From contig MU867083.1 in NCBI GenBank assembly GCA_033725935.1, positions 372,001 through 436,000 of the forward strand: DNA of 64,000 bases, given 5' to 3'. Source of the DNA: Cladorrhinum sp. PSN259. Lineage: Eukaryota; Ascomycota; Sordariomycetes; Sordariales; Podosporaceae. The position numbers and the translations under genes were made by a program. The notes below the pieces were generated by a model, which saw nothing but the letters and a program-made list of their open reading frames with translations, had not been told where the DNA came from and did not search any database. This document shows, piece after piece, positions 11,688 to 22,329 of this stretch (position 1 is the first letter of the stretch; each line of letters starts with the position of its first letter).

Positions 11688-12347
11688 TCACCACCAAGTC
11701 ATACCCAAACTGCCAACAATCACCATAACAGCCATTAATCCCCACGCAGCCTCGGTCCGATGACCCAAAGAAGTCCCGTTATACCCGGACCGTCCACTAT
11801 CCGAGTCCCTTCTCACCATATCCGCCTGTGGAGTTCTACCAACATCCTCAGCCTGAGTAGCAACGCCAATCCGCCACTGGGCCTGGGTAATCTGTGCAGG
11901 CTCATTATTCTGACCGCAGGGAACCGTGCCCTCATACGCACGCTGAGTTGTCGCGAGATCAATGAGCTCGATGACGCCCTGAATGCTCAAAGTCGCGTCC
12001 TGATCAAAACTAAAAAAGCAGTTTGATCCTGGTGTGACTATGGTGCGGTTGGCTTTGAGGTTGCTTGTTTTTGCGTTTCATGGTTAGTTAGTGGAGTCAA
12101 AGGGGATTGATTGGTTCGGAGGAATTCCGTACATGAAGATATCTGAAGGGGGTACAGAGTCAAAAAAGATGGAGTGGTGGTGGCTGAGGAGTGTTTCTTT
12201 GATGTTGTTGCAGGCGGTACCGTCGTAGGAATTTGTGGAGGGACTCCGCTGAACGGTGGCCTTGGAGATGTCGCAGGTTGACGAGGATTGCCAGGCTGTG
12301 GCGAGGGAGATGAGGAAGGTGAACATTATGAAGGATTGGGCGATCAT
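11688..12347 (-). CDS. small secreted, probably GPI-anchored protein of unknown function
   Basis: Two exons, 12133-12347 and 11688-12063, give about 196 residues; the 69-bp intron has GT-AG ends and joins SDIF to INLKANRT in frame. The N-terminus is a signal peptide (MIAQSFIMFTFLISLATAWQ). The mature part has four cysteines, enough for two disulphides. The C-terminus ends in a hydrophobic tail (WGLMAVMVIVGSLGMTWW) after a polar Ser/Gly-rich stretch containing an N-glycosylation site (NGTS), the pattern of a GPI-anchor signal. It would therefore sit on the plasma membrane or wall. No family is recognised. Upstream (12348-13138) is non-coding. Confidence 0.65.
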
Positions 12348-13138
12348 TTTTATTTGGTGTTTGTTGGTTTGTGTGTTTTGATAGCGTTGAGAAGTGTCTG
12401 AAGTGTCTGAGTGATGCTGTGAACTAGTTCAAGTGTCTGAGAGGCAGCCTAGATCTGGGGTTTATATATCTCTGAGTATGCCTAAGAAGGGGAAGCTTTG
12501 CGGGACTTTGTCATGGATTTCGCCGGACACTTGGGGCAAAGAGCTTGCTTCATCGTCAGTTTACCTTTAAAAGTGGTGCCACTCTGGTAAGAGATATCAT
12601 CATACCGTACTCAGATAAGACGAGATCGATCCCAATTTTGACTCGATCGGTTTCTGCTTTCTGAGCATTTCCAGATCGGTCCTACGGTGAGGCGGGATGG
12701 GTTCATTAATACTTTAAGTTTCATAGCGGGAAGTTGCTGTTAATAAAAAAGTGGCCTCACGATAGAGTTTTTCATACGTTTCCAGTTGTTATCTCATCCA
12801 AAAGGCCTGCTTCATGTTGTGGGTCGCTGTGTTGTGTGACTATAGTCGGAGGAGTTTGCGGCAATCATCGGTCCATGAAGATTTGCTGGGCGTTGAAGCT
12901 GGATGTTGGTGTCGACCAAATCGTTGATGAAATCATTCTCGGGCTTTGCGGGCATGTGAAGTGTTTGCGAGGAGCGGTAGTAGGGGCAGACTCTTTGTCT
13001 CATAACTTTGCATTCTACCTTTTTGGAAAGAGACTACAAAGCTGGACGAAGCTAAGGGAATTGTGTAACAATACAACACGTCTTATTGAAATTTGATTAG
13101 GCTATCCAATTTGTTCTAGGCGCCCCCCATCTCTGCAT
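12348..13138. other. intergenic between two minus-strand secreted-protein genes
   Basis: About 0.8 kb. It should hold the promoter of the GPI-type protein and the 3' end of the secreted protein at 13139-14295. No convincing open frame is seen. Confidence 0.4.
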
Positions 13139-14295
13139 TTACACAATCTTCGTCCCCAACCAAACAGGCGCCGAAGTGCAAGTAAACAGATTGCTGTTGA
13201 AGCCCCTATCACACGTCGCTTGGAAGTATGCAACACCATTAATGTCCAGTGTCGTCCTGTTTTGTTAATCATGTCAGTTAGTAACGGATCCCCATTCTTC
13301 AAGGTTGGATATGCCCCAAGCCTGCACAATAAAGAAAAGAAACATACCCGTCACCACAATCCCAAACTTGGTCAACGCTCAACATATTCAAAACTGAATC
13401 AAACTTGAACGTCCCCTTAGTCTTGGCAGCAACATCCCCAGAGGCTTTACAAGCCCCCTCAAACACTCCGCTTGCCGTCTCCTTCTCGGTAGCGCAGCTC
13501 AACACCACACCGCTCAAGGCGAGACTCCTCAAGTTAAAGGAGGGACCTGTATCCGTCCCGTTTTTAGGTGAAAACGAACCCGGAGCGATCTCGTATTGTC
13601 TTCGCCAGCTTTCTAGGCTCCAGGATTGGTATACGGATGATGCATCTTGACATGTTGTTGGGCCAGAAGAAGAAGGGTTTGAAAGCTTGGTGTTGATGCG
13701 GAGGTCGAGACGGCCGCCGTTGGCTGCGGGAGGAGGGGTGCAGTATGTCGTTCCGGAGCCCAAGGGGTCTGGGTTGCACTGGATGGACGGGAGGGGGAGA
13801 ACACCTGTTGCTAGGCCTTCGGTTCTGTTTTCCAATATATCAATATCAGTAAGTGTTGGGAAGCAACAAAGAAAAGGCAAAGGAAAGTGTAAAAACAAAC
13901 CCTGCTTTGTTTGAGCAATCAAATGTGTGCGCGAGGTAAAGGTTCTTGGCCGCCCAGTCGACTGCAAAGGAAACCGTCTTGTCTGCTCCGTTACCTGCTC
14001 CCGTCCAGATGCAGTCGCTCCAGATTATGTTGCTGCCTCCTTGGTACCAACCTGCCCACGACTCGGGCCACTGGACGACGCACTCGTAGAGAGGTGTGGC
14101 GCTGGTGCCGAGACTGACTGCTATGGTGGATAGGTTGTTTGCTTTTGCTGGGTCTGGGCCGTCGTAGCGGGCTTCGAGGATTCGGTATTGGAACGTTGTT
14201 GCTGCTGTTGAGGAGGTAGCGCAGTTACGGGCTGCGAGGGATAAGCTGGGCGCAAGGCCCAGGGTGAGGAGGTGTGCTACCGAGGCGTTTCGCAT
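13139..14295 (-). CDS. secreted protein of unknown function (about 329 residues)
   Basis: Three exons: 13901-14295, 13348-13824 and 13139-13256. The start is the ATG at 14295, which opens directly on a signal peptide (MRNASVAHLLTLGLAPSLSLA); an upstream in-frame ATG at 14391 would mask it. The mature protein has spaced cysteines and many aromatic residues. Two intron-separated segments follow the signal: an N-terminal beta-rich part ending near AHTFDCSNKAG, and a C-terminal part ending SAPVWLGTKIV just before the stop. Removing the second intron joins WDCGDG to TTLDINGVAYF, giving a compositionally normal C-terminus. I do not recognise the family; it looks like a conserved fungal extracellular protein. 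It shares a promoter region with the DUF1996 gene at 14918. Confidence 0.65.
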
Positions 14296-14917
14296 TTTTG
14301 GAGATTTGATAGAATTCAGGGTTCGGATTTTGGAGAAAAGAACGAGTGGGGAAAGAATACACACACATGGAAGGGGGGAGGGACGGGACAAAGTTTTGAA
14401 GGGTGAGTAAATAAATACATGTAGGTGTGCAGTTAGTTTGCGCCTCGTGGTTTAAATCAACTCACATTACCCTCCCCCCCCTTTTTGCAGAAAGGTGACA
14501 TGCCACCTTTCCTCATCGAAGAGGATGGAATCTAAAACCACGTTTTCCAAGGATTGTTTCATACCAAGTCAACATTTATCCCAATTCTACCAGATTGCAT
14601 CTTGGCTTCTCGAACAATGATTTGGAGAAGCGGGGGTGGCCAGACAATATGAAGATTGCTGATCACCAAGGGAAAAAACGGGTAGAAAGCCATCTGCCGG
14701 GTATTCCAAGCAAATCTGTAATTTGCATCGGGATTCACCCGACAATGATGGTGAGCGGCGGCACTCGGCGTGGCCTTTTACCCTGGACCGGGGAAGACGG
14801 GTCCATGTATTTATGAAAGCCCTTGGGGTAAGTACTTCCATTCCGGATGTTTTCTTGACTACTAGTGCTTCCATTGTGTTTTACTCGACACCAACCAACT
14901 ATACAACAGCGCACAGC
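14296..14917. other. divergent promoter region of two secreted-protein genes
   Basis: About 0.6 kb between the start of the minus-strand secreted protein (14295) and the start of the plus-strand DUF1996 gene (14918). Both products carry signal peptides, so joint control is possible. No specific element was identified. Confidence 0.45.
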
Positions 14918-16183
14918 ATGATGCAGTCGAAAAGCCTCGCCCTGGCGCTTCTCGCGCAGGTGGCTGCCGCCCAGCAGATGATCCGATTCGGATGTTCCCA
15001 GCTGGTCGTCAGTCGTCTCGATCCCCTCGTCAACCCCGGTGCTGAGTTGTCACCTCATGTTCATCAGATTGTCGGAGGTAACTCGTTCAAAGCTGACATG
15101 AGCTTCCCCACGCACGACCTCGTCAAAGAATCGACATGTACTAGCTGTACATTTTCAGAGGACTTTTCCAATTACTGGACCGCCGTCCTCTACTTCAAAG
15201 CCCGCAACGGCACCTATCGACGAGTCCGACAGTTCCCGAATGCAGGTCTCCGGACGGATGGTGGTGTTACGGTTTACTATATCCCACCATACGATGGCAA
15301 GACCACCGTAACGGCTTTCAAGCCCGGCTTCAGAATGTTGGTTGGTGATGCTGGTCTGAGACAGAACAAGGGAATGCAGAAGCAGCTTTGTCATCGCTGC
15401 TTGTCTGCAGGGGCTGACCGTGGCGGTGCTCCTTGCACTGGGTCCGACACCACTTATCTTCCAAACAAGTTTTGCGAGGGAGGTATCAGAACGACCATCA
15501 CGTTTCCCACCTGCTGGGACGGCAAGAACTTGGATAGTCCCGACCACAAGAGTATGGTGTCTATTTACACTATGAGTCCTGAAAAAGTATCGCTGACAAA
15601 ATTTCGCTCCTAGGTCACGTCGCTTATCCCGAAACTGGCACTTTTGAGTCGACGGGTGCTTGCCCCAAGTCTCATCCGGTCAGACTGCCACAACTAATGT
15701 ATGAGGTCATGTGGGATGTAAGTGTTGGCAATTTAAGGATAACGGCATGAGGAGATACTGACTGGGTTGAATGATAGACTCAAGAGTTCAACGACAAGAA
15801 CATCTGGCCCGAGGATGGCTCCCAACCGTTCGTATGGAGCACGGGTGACGAGTACGTCGCATACGTCTTCTTTGCCCGAAAGTGTCTCATTGAAAATTGT
15901 ACATTTGCTGATCATTTGAAGTAATGGCTATTCGCAACACGGCGACTACGTTTTCGGATGGAAGGGTGATTCCCTCCAGCGCGCGCTTGATGCTCGGTGT
16001 TCAAACGCTGTGTGCAAGGAGCTCAAGACGCAGAGCTCCGAGGAGGCCATGCGGTGCACACTGCCTCAAAACATTGCTGAGCCAGTGGATGGATGTAAGT
16101 TGTCCCCGCCATCTAATCTCATCATAGTTTGACTAACATATATGATAACAGGGTTCGAGAAGATTCCTGGAGGTGTCATGTAG
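14918..16183 (+). CDS. secreted DUF1996-domain protein
   Basis: Five exons: 14918-15551, 15614-15717, 15778-15851, 15922-16094, 16152-16183. All introns have GT-AG ends and restore conserved text, for instance DHKSHVAYP across intron 1 and STGDDNGYSQHGDY across intron 3. The start is the first ATG that opens on a signal peptide (MMQSKSLALALLAQVAAAQ). The DUF1996 signature MIRFGCSQLVVSRLDPLVNPG follows directly, with HVHQIVGGNSF and conserved Cys pairs (CTSC, CHRC). The family is extracellular, common in ascomycetes and of unknown biochemical role. Some relatives carry extra WSC or lectin modules; none is present here, so this is the short form. Exon 5 encodes only about ten residues. Confidence 0.88.
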
Positions 16184-16736
16184 ACCACGGTCAGAAAGTT
16201 CCCACGGCCTTTTCATCTGTTAAAGATGTGATGCGACGGGGTAATAGACATAGATAGGATATTAACTAGCTTAATACATTAGGACTGTAACCAGATCAAC
16301 AACGTTCGTGGAGCATCGATTCGGGGGTTGGTTCCCGAGAGTTTCTGATGCTAGTGTTGTGCCTCTTACGCCGAGGGCGAACTTGTAGGCCGCATTTTAT
16401 GGGGTTGCTGAAATGGCGGCTAACATTGAAGATTATTCGCCATCACGACTGCCATTTCTGAAGGACAAAGACCTGGGCTGAGGAAGCAAGCTGATCTCAG
16501 TAACCTGGAACACAGCATAGATGATCTTTGTTCTGTAGCCTTCTACAAGGTCTTTGTTAGTAGCAACCCAACCAAAAATGAGCCATCAACTTTCCATAAA
16601 AGAATTTCACCTGGCATGTCTCACATCTTGCAGCCAGTCCTCCAAATCCTTGCTCAGTTCTTTGTCGCTCTGCTTCACATCCTAGCTAGTCGACCTGAAA
16701 GTCGTACCGCAGCTCAAATCCGCCATTTCCCACAAA
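16184..16736. other. intergenic, no gene seen
   Basis: About 0.55 kb between the DUF1996 gene and the Ser-rich protein. No open frame or repeat stands out. Confidence 0.45.
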
Positions 16737-17495
16737 ATGTCAAACCAGTACAGTCCAACCATTGAATTTGATGACGACTTCTTCCTCGGCCTGAATCGAC
16801 CCAACTCTATAACACACAGCGAATCAGCTAGTCAAATCGGTCATCATCGCCAACAGGTCGCCTCACCTACATCCTCATCATCGAGTACACTCGCTGCGAG
16901 TACCCAAGCATCATCGTCATCAAGATCATTTGCCGCATCAGCTCGCCGAACACTCCGGCGCAAACGGTCGCTCTCCAATCTCCCCAAGATCCTCGAAAAC
17001 CAATCTTCAAGCCCAGATAGCCGAACACCAGTGCCGCCTCAAGACAAAGACGATCTCATTTTTCTTCCCAGAGCACGCGAGCTCGCAAAAGAGGCCGCCG
17101 AAGACTTTGAAGAAGTTCGGGAAGGACTGCGCATAGCCCAAGACGCGCTTTCCTCGGCCGGTGTGCTGCAAGTCCTCGCAAACCAAACAGTTGTAAACGA
17201 GATGGAAGAGTTTGATAAAGCTATATCGCAACGGCGCGAAAGGGCGGCCGAGTTGGTCAAGTATTTGGAGGGAACAAATGAAGATGATTGGTTGGGAAAG
17301 GGAAACAAGTTTGATAAGAGCGTGAGGCGGATAAAAGTTATAAAGGGGTTTGAAGGGAGTTTAAAGTGCTGGGAGCCGATTGTTGTCAATCTTTTGTGGT
17401 TGGCTGAGCAAGGTGAGAAGGGCAAGAATGTGGATGTCGAGGTGATGCGGAGCGTGGTTGGCAGGTGGAGGGTGGGAATGCCTAGCAGGCCGTGA
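16737..17495 (+). CDS. Ser-rich protein with helical C-terminal region, function unknown
   Basis: Single exon, 252 residues. The first 105 residues are low-complexity, rich in Ser/Thr/Gln, with a basic patch (ARRTLRRKRSLSNLPKIL) that could be a nuclear signal or a phosphorylation target (RKRSLS fits a basophilic kinase site). Residues about 110-240 are charged and predicted helical, with Glu/Arg-rich heptad-like spacing (AAEDFEEVREGLRIAQDAL and EEFDKAISQRRERAAELVKY), which suggests coiled coil. No signal peptide, membrane segment or catalytic motif is visible. I do not recognise the family. Intact start context (aaaATGtc) and normal codon use suggest it is real. Confidence 0.65.
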   Translation: MSNQYSPTIEFDDDFFLGLNRPNSITHSESASQIGHHRQQVASPTSSSSSTLAASTQASSSSRSFAASARRTLRRKRSLSNLPKILENQSSSPDSRTPVPPQDKDDLIFLPRARELAKEAAEDFEEVREGLRIAQDALSSAGVLQVLANQTVVNEMEEFDKAISQRRERAAELVKYLEGTNEDDWLGKGNKFDKSVRRIKVIKGFEGSLKCWEPIVVNLLWLAEQGEKGKNVDVEVMRSVVGRWRVGMPSRP

Positions 17496-17735
17496 AGTTG
17501 AAAAGGTGGTGGGTGCGTGGGGGTGAAAATAGATAAAATTGGATTTTTCGTGCTTAGTTAGGTACCTAAATCTGCATTGGGTGAAGCTGAAACGTGCGGG
17601 GTCAACCGTGCAGCGAATCCAATGCTGTGCTTTCCCTTTTCAGGCTCGAGGTGATGATGTTGGGTGCATCTGGACGGAAGCTTCGCAGTCTTTGGTCTTC
17701 CGGTTCCTGCCAGTCTCTCCCGCAAAAGAAGGAAC

Positions 17736-19991
17736 ATGTCGGCCCCGATAAACTTGTGCGCAATCTGCACCTCGATCCCGTTCGACGCGGCAAATCCTCC
17801 ATTTGGCAATTCAGAGACCCCAGGAATCCTGACACGCAATCATTCAATCAAGTTGGGGGCGCTGGACCATATTCGCCGTCGATCATGCTCTCTCTGTCAA
17901 CTCGTCTCCCTTGCCACCCAGACAGTCCAGCGAACCGAGGGCCACATCTTTCAGCCTACCCAAGAAGTCGAACTCCTTTGGTCCATTTGCGAAGATACCA
18001 TCTCCAAGCCGAGCTTCAATCTCATCTACACCGGGCATGGGCCCTCTCGCGGAACCTCTCTCTGCTTCGTTCAGGAGGACCATCCAACTTCTGGAATACC
18101 AACACGCCGCGATAATGTCTGGTTTAGGCGTATTGACAACGTGGTCATTGATTTTGAAAGAATATCGAGTTGGCTGCGCGACTGCTCGGATAACCATGGC
18201 GCGTGCGCATCTAACTCTTCCACACACGGAGTCGGTCACAGCACACCTGGCTGGAACATTCCCGGAATCCAGACTATGAGGTTTATCGATGTATTTCAGG
18301 ATTGCATTGTTGAGAAAACATTGAAGTGCAGGTATATCACGCTTAGTTATGTTTGGGGTAACATTTCGGCCATTAGGCTTTCAAAGTCGAATCGACGGCG
18401 CCTGCTGGAGCCGGGATCTTTGCGGGAGGCATGGCGGCTGCTACCGCGTACGATCCAGGACACAGCTCGACTCGTCAAGAGCATCGGAGAGAGATATCTC
18501 TGGGTTGACTCACTCTGCCTGATCCAAAACGACCCTGATGATGTTAAGGCAGGGACCTCTGTGATGGACCTTATTTACGAGACTTCGGCGCTCACCGTGG
18601 TTGCTGCATGCGGCCGAGATGCTGGTCATGGCCTCCCTGGGGTGAATTCAGGCAGTCGATCAGTACCATTCTACCTCAGCCAGGTGCTGCCCGGCCTGCA
18701 GCTGACGATTTACACAGACCTTGTCTACCTATTGCAGTCTTCGGTCTGGGCTTCCCGTGGTTGGACGTTGCAGGAGGAAATACTTTCGAGTCGTGTGCTT
18801 TACTTTGTCAATGATCAGGTGTTTTTTCAGTGTGGCGACCACTTACAGCCCGAGAGTTGTATTGACCACCACCTTGTACGCAAGCTTGAGCCCTGGGAGC
18901 GGGCAGATCGTCGACCACTTGCCAATCGAACGGGGGGTGGAAACACGAAGATGGCCTTCTACGACTTATGGGAAGCGCGGAAGAACTTTCCACTGGCAGT
19001 GCGCTCGTCCCAAGAGCCGTATTGGATGTTCGAAAACACGATTGACCTCTACCTCAAAACAATTATAGACTACACCTCTCGAAGCCTCACCTTCCAACAG
19101 GATGCATATAACGCCATAGCCGGGACTATCCGCCGTTTTGAATCTAAACTCCGTCTACCCTTCATATCAGGCCTACCGTCCCAGTTTTTTGAGGTATTCA
19201 TTGCATTCGGCGCTCAAAAAGCGTCTCTTCGAAGGCGCAAAGGGTTTCCTAGTTACTCGTGGGCCGGCTGGATGGGCGCCGTCTCATTCTCAAGGGAATT
19301 GGTGTCAATCGGTAACTTTAACCATCAACCACCACGGATATGGATCCAATGGTTTTGTACGGTTCCGGACACTTATCAAAATGGCTGGAAGGAAGTTGTG
19401 GTCGAGCTCCCCGCTTTGTTCTCGAACCCGACTCCCGCAATTTCACGGCTTGTACAATTTGGATACACGTCCGTACCAACAAACTGCGTACTCGTCGAAA
19501 AAGGACCGTCTCTTTCCATACCCCAGGATTCGAACCCCGTGGACGGCACAATACCCAACTACCCACTGTTGAAATTTTGGACCGTGTCGATAAACTTCGC
19601 CCTTGGAGAAATGAGCCTTCAGTCTTTAGCACGGCTTGTGGATAACCGAGGCAACAACTGCGGCGAGTTGTTGCTAGATGGGCATGACGAATCAAGCTTC
19701 TTTGATGACCACGCCGTGGAGAATAAACCTCTCGAGCTCATCATACTCATGGACGGTTGTTGGTTCCCGACTCAGCCCAGGCTATTCGAGCACGAACCCA
19801 TCAATACTCGGCATTTGAGACCTCAAGACTATGTTATTGTGATGTGCATTGAGTGGCAGGAGGTGCGCGATCGTGGTGGAGATGATATCACTTTCGTATC
19901 AGAGAGGAGAGGCATTGGGCAGGTTTTACTGAGCTCGGTGCCGTTCAGCTTTTCGCCGGGACCGATCTGGAAAGAGATCACGCTTGGCTGA
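17736..19991 (+). CDS. HET-domain (heterokaryon incompatibility) protein, copy 1
   Basis: Single exon of 751 residues counted from the ATG at 17736. That start is chosen because the related gene at 22330 begins at the same place; an upstream ATG at 17664 adds 24 unmatched residues. Near the N-terminus lie two CxxC pairs (CAIC, then RRRSCSLCQ about 38 residues later), a possible zinc-binding knuckle. The HET domain spans about residues 198-350: CRYITLSYVWG, RYLWVDSLCLIQND and LTVVAACGRD are its three hallmark blocks. After the domain come SRGWTLQEE and LYFVNDQVFFQC, usual in HET proteins. HET domains trigger cell death on non-self recognition in fungi; this gene's partner is unknown. No NACHT or repeat domain is fused. 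Confidence 0.9.
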   Translation: MSAPINLCAICTSIPFDAANPPFGNSETPGILTRNHSIKLGALDHIRRRSCSLCQLVSLATQTVQRTEGHIFQPTQEVELLWSICEDTISKPSFNLIYTGHGPSRGTSLCFVQEDHPTSGIPTRRDNVWFRRIDNVVIDFERISSWLRDCSDNHGACASNSSTHGVGHSTPGWNIPGIQTMRFIDVFQDCIVEKTLKCRYITLSYVWGNISAIRLSKSNRRRLLEPGSLREAWRLLPRTIQDTARLVKSIGERYLWVDSLCLIQNDPDDVKAGTSVMDLIYETSALTVVAACGRDAGHGLPGVNSGSRSVPFYLSQVLPGLQLTIYTDLVYLLQSSVWASRGWTLQEEILSSRVLYFVNDQVFFQCGDHLQPESCIDHHLVRKLEPWERADRRPLANRTGGGNTKMAFYDLWEARKNFPLAVRSSQEPYWMFENTIDLYLKTIIDYTSRSLTFQQDAYNAIAGTIRRFESKLRLPFISGLPSQFFEVFIAFGAQKASLRRRKGFPSYSWAGWMGAVSFSRELVSIGNFNHQPPRIWIQWFCTVPDTYQNGWKEVVVELPALFSNPTPAISRLVQFGYTSVPTNCVLVEKGPSLSIPQDSNPVDGTIPNYPLLKFWTVSINFALGEMSLQSLARLVDNRGNNCGELLLDGHDESSFFDDHAVENKPLELIILMDGCWFPTQPRLFEHEPINTRHLRPQDYVIVMCIEWQEVRDRGGDDITFVSERRGIGQVLLSSVPFSFSPGPIWKEITLG

Positions 19992-20933
19992 TATTTAGCA
20001 GTATGTTAGTCTGCATGAAATACTTATAGGATATCCTGCAACTTCTCAGAGAGTGGTCCATCTGCTGGTTCGCTGCCCGACTGACCATTTTGCTATTTCT
20101 TTTGCACCCGGCTGTTCGAACTGCCTAGGCCTTGCCTGGCCTGGGCCCTGAGAGGTCCAGGGCAGGCCTCCCCGGCTGCATTATTGCCTGTCCGGGTTAG
20201 GGCTTTATATGAATGATCTCATCCTGGATTTTAAAATCTGATTTTGAGTTTGAATCTGATGCTGAGATATATGATCGCATCAACTTTCTACGACCAGATC
20301 CTAAGCCAGGTAATATCCCCATCTTCCATAATCTCCCGCTGTGGGTGATGTCCAGGAGGAGTTTCAGAGTCATCGGAGTGTTCCTTGTTGTATACTTTCA
20401 TAGATGTATGCAACTCTTCCTAATGGCGAGATGTTGAAACCATCTAAAACAAGTGACCGGTTCAGAAACTGTAAGTTGAATGAAGTAGGTAGAGAAATGG
20501 GAGTCAGGTTTTAATTGGCAGAGAATAAGTTACACAGTAAGAGGATGTGGTCTGAGTATATGAAACTCCTACGCAAACCCCTTTTGGGATGGCCTACCTC
20601 AGCCATGTCACACAATAGTGAAACCCGGTTAGTATGATACCTAAATGGTTTAAGCCACCATCAGCTGGTAAGCATTTTGAGGCTTTTTGCATGCGTTTGT
20701 ATGGTCGCCAAAGGCCAAGCTTAACCCTGAAGATGTTTGGCCTACATGTATGGGCTCATACACATGTGAAGTAGCCAAGCGCCTTGTCCAACAAACACCA
20801 CCTACCATATCAGATTTTAGCACGTATATAGGGAGAGGTTCCCAGTGATTGCAACCTCTGATTTCCTCTTCATTACTCACAATTCCAAGCAAGCAACTCT
20901 CTCACACATCCTTACAATATTTCTACTGTCAAA
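19992..20933. other. intergenic between HET copy 1 and the RlpA-like gene
   Basis: About 0.9 kb. It contains a GC-rich, partly self-complementary stretch (about 20125-20175, rich in GGCC/CCAGG) in otherwise AT-leaning sequence. No convincing gene. Confidence 0.4.
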
Positions 20934-21356
20934 ATGTTCTTCTCCAAGACCGCCATCGCCGCCGCCCTCCTCTCAGCCCTGCAGCTGAGCGCCGCCGCGC
21001 CATCACCCCAGAGCGGCAGCGCACCCGCCGCCCCAGGCGGGTCCCGTTCAGGAAAGATCACCTTCTTCACGCCCGGGCTCGGCTCCTGCGGACTCCAAAG
21101 TTCTGAGAGCGATCCTGTGGCCGCAATCGGCAAGTCACTGTTCGACGCGAGCACGCCGTCTGGCAACTCCAACAACAACCCCCTCTGCAACTCGAGAATC
21201 CGCGTTACTGCAGGCGGCAAAAGCGTCGAGGTTTCGGTCGTGGACAGCTGCCCCGCCTGCTCTGAGAATGACCTTGATCTCAGCCCTACTGCCTTTGCGC
21301 AGCTGGCTGATCTTGGAGCTGGAAAGGTCGATGCCACTTGGGAGTTTATCAATTAA
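20934..21356 (+). CDS. secreted RlpA-like / expansin-like double-psi beta-barrel protein
   Basis: Single exon, 140 residues. Signal peptide FFSKTAIAAALLSALQLSAA is followed by a short Ser/Pro/Gly linker and one double-psi beta-barrel domain. The fold is marked by KITFFTPGLGSCG, NPLCNSRIRVTAGGKSVEV, VVDSCPACSENDLDLSPTAF and a terminal WEFI. It carries the conserved Asp-Ser-Cys/Cys pair of fungal RlpA-like (barwin/expansin-type) proteins, including the Asp f 7-type allergens. Such proteins are extracellular and act at the cell wall or interact with carbohydrate; no enzymatic activity is established for most. It has its own promoter between two HET genes and is transcribed in the same direction. 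Confidence 0.88.
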   Translation: MFFSKTAIAAALLSALQLSAAAPSPQSGSAPAAPGGSRSGKITFFTPGLGSCGLQSSESDPVAAIGKSLFDASTPSGNSNNNPLCNSRIRVTAGGKSVEVSVVDSCPACSENDLDLSPTAFAQLADLGAGKVDATWEFIN

Positions 21357-22329
21357 AGACGTTGACGAATTTCCTACTTATGGTGCATGGGAGGGAGTCA
21401 AAGGAAACTGTGTATAATTAGGTTGGGGGACTGGAAGTGTCCATGCGTTAATTAGTGATGAGAGGGATGCGAGCAAAGCTGGGCTTTGATCATACCTTCT
21501 CGAGCACAGCATGGTGGTAGCTGTAGATTGGAAAAATATAATATATTATCTATACATAGTATGAAGCGAGATTGAAACAACCTAACAAAGAAAATGAATT
21601 GTTTAAAAATCAAATAGCAAAAAGCGCACCTCCACTGCTACCTTACCACAGCTAATCACCAAACCAATATGGCAACCACATCTCTGTGAGTGTCTGGTGG
21701 TGCTCATGGAATGACCACCACGTAGATGTGGTAGCTACTGAATTGTGATCATCACTCAGTTATATTTCAAAAAGTACAGCGAAACTCACAATCATCTGTG
21801 AGTTCTTGATTTTTAAATATATACTTTTCGATGGATAGATAGTTTAATTGACTGTGTGCTCGCGTGAACATTGAATTCCCCAATTCGAATCGTGACTGTG
21901 TAAAAAAATTGACTTGTAAATTGATGTTATGAATTGAAGATGATGATTAAAATCAATAATATCTAGGGCACGTAGTGGTAGATAATAGATGCGGGAGTCG
22001 AAAAAAGAACAAAATGATTTTTTGTCTGTGGTCCCGTGGTGCTAGGTGTGGTTCCACCCGACAGGACTACAGTACCACAGGCACCCAGCCCTGGAGGTAT
22101 GTACTATTGCCTGCCACATTCATCCAAAGTGTGGAACCTTGGTAACTTGTATTGGATTCCAACCACGGCCCCAACGTGATTCAGCACCACGCCGTCTGAC
22201 TCACGACGCTGCCTTCCTAGTCCCAACGAAAAGTATGACCGATGTTCCCGCAATGCGGGGTAGGTAGTCCGGCTCCTTCCTATTTATCCCCTCCTTTCTC
22301 GCCATATCAGACCACCTCGAGCAATCATA
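21357..22329. other. AT-rich intergenic region with a nested hairpin
   Basis: About 1 kb, AT-rich in the middle (21530-21600 and 21780-22000). It contains the inverted repeat at 21674-21733 listed separately. No gene is supported. Confidence 0.45.
21674..21733. repeat. nested inverted repeat (hairpin)
   Basis: Outer arms ACCACATCT (21675-21683) and AGATGTGGT (21724-21732) are perfect reverse complements. Inside lie perfect inner arms TGGTGGT (21695-21701) and ACCACCA (21714-21720) around a 12-base loop. The double nesting suggests a structured RNA, a small inverted-repeat element or a dimeric protein site. Function unknown. Confidence 0.6.

Noticed and set aside
20125..20175. GC-rich GGCC/CCAGG stretch as a transposon end
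   Set aside because: Only loosely self-complementary, with no target-site duplication or coding remnant nearby.
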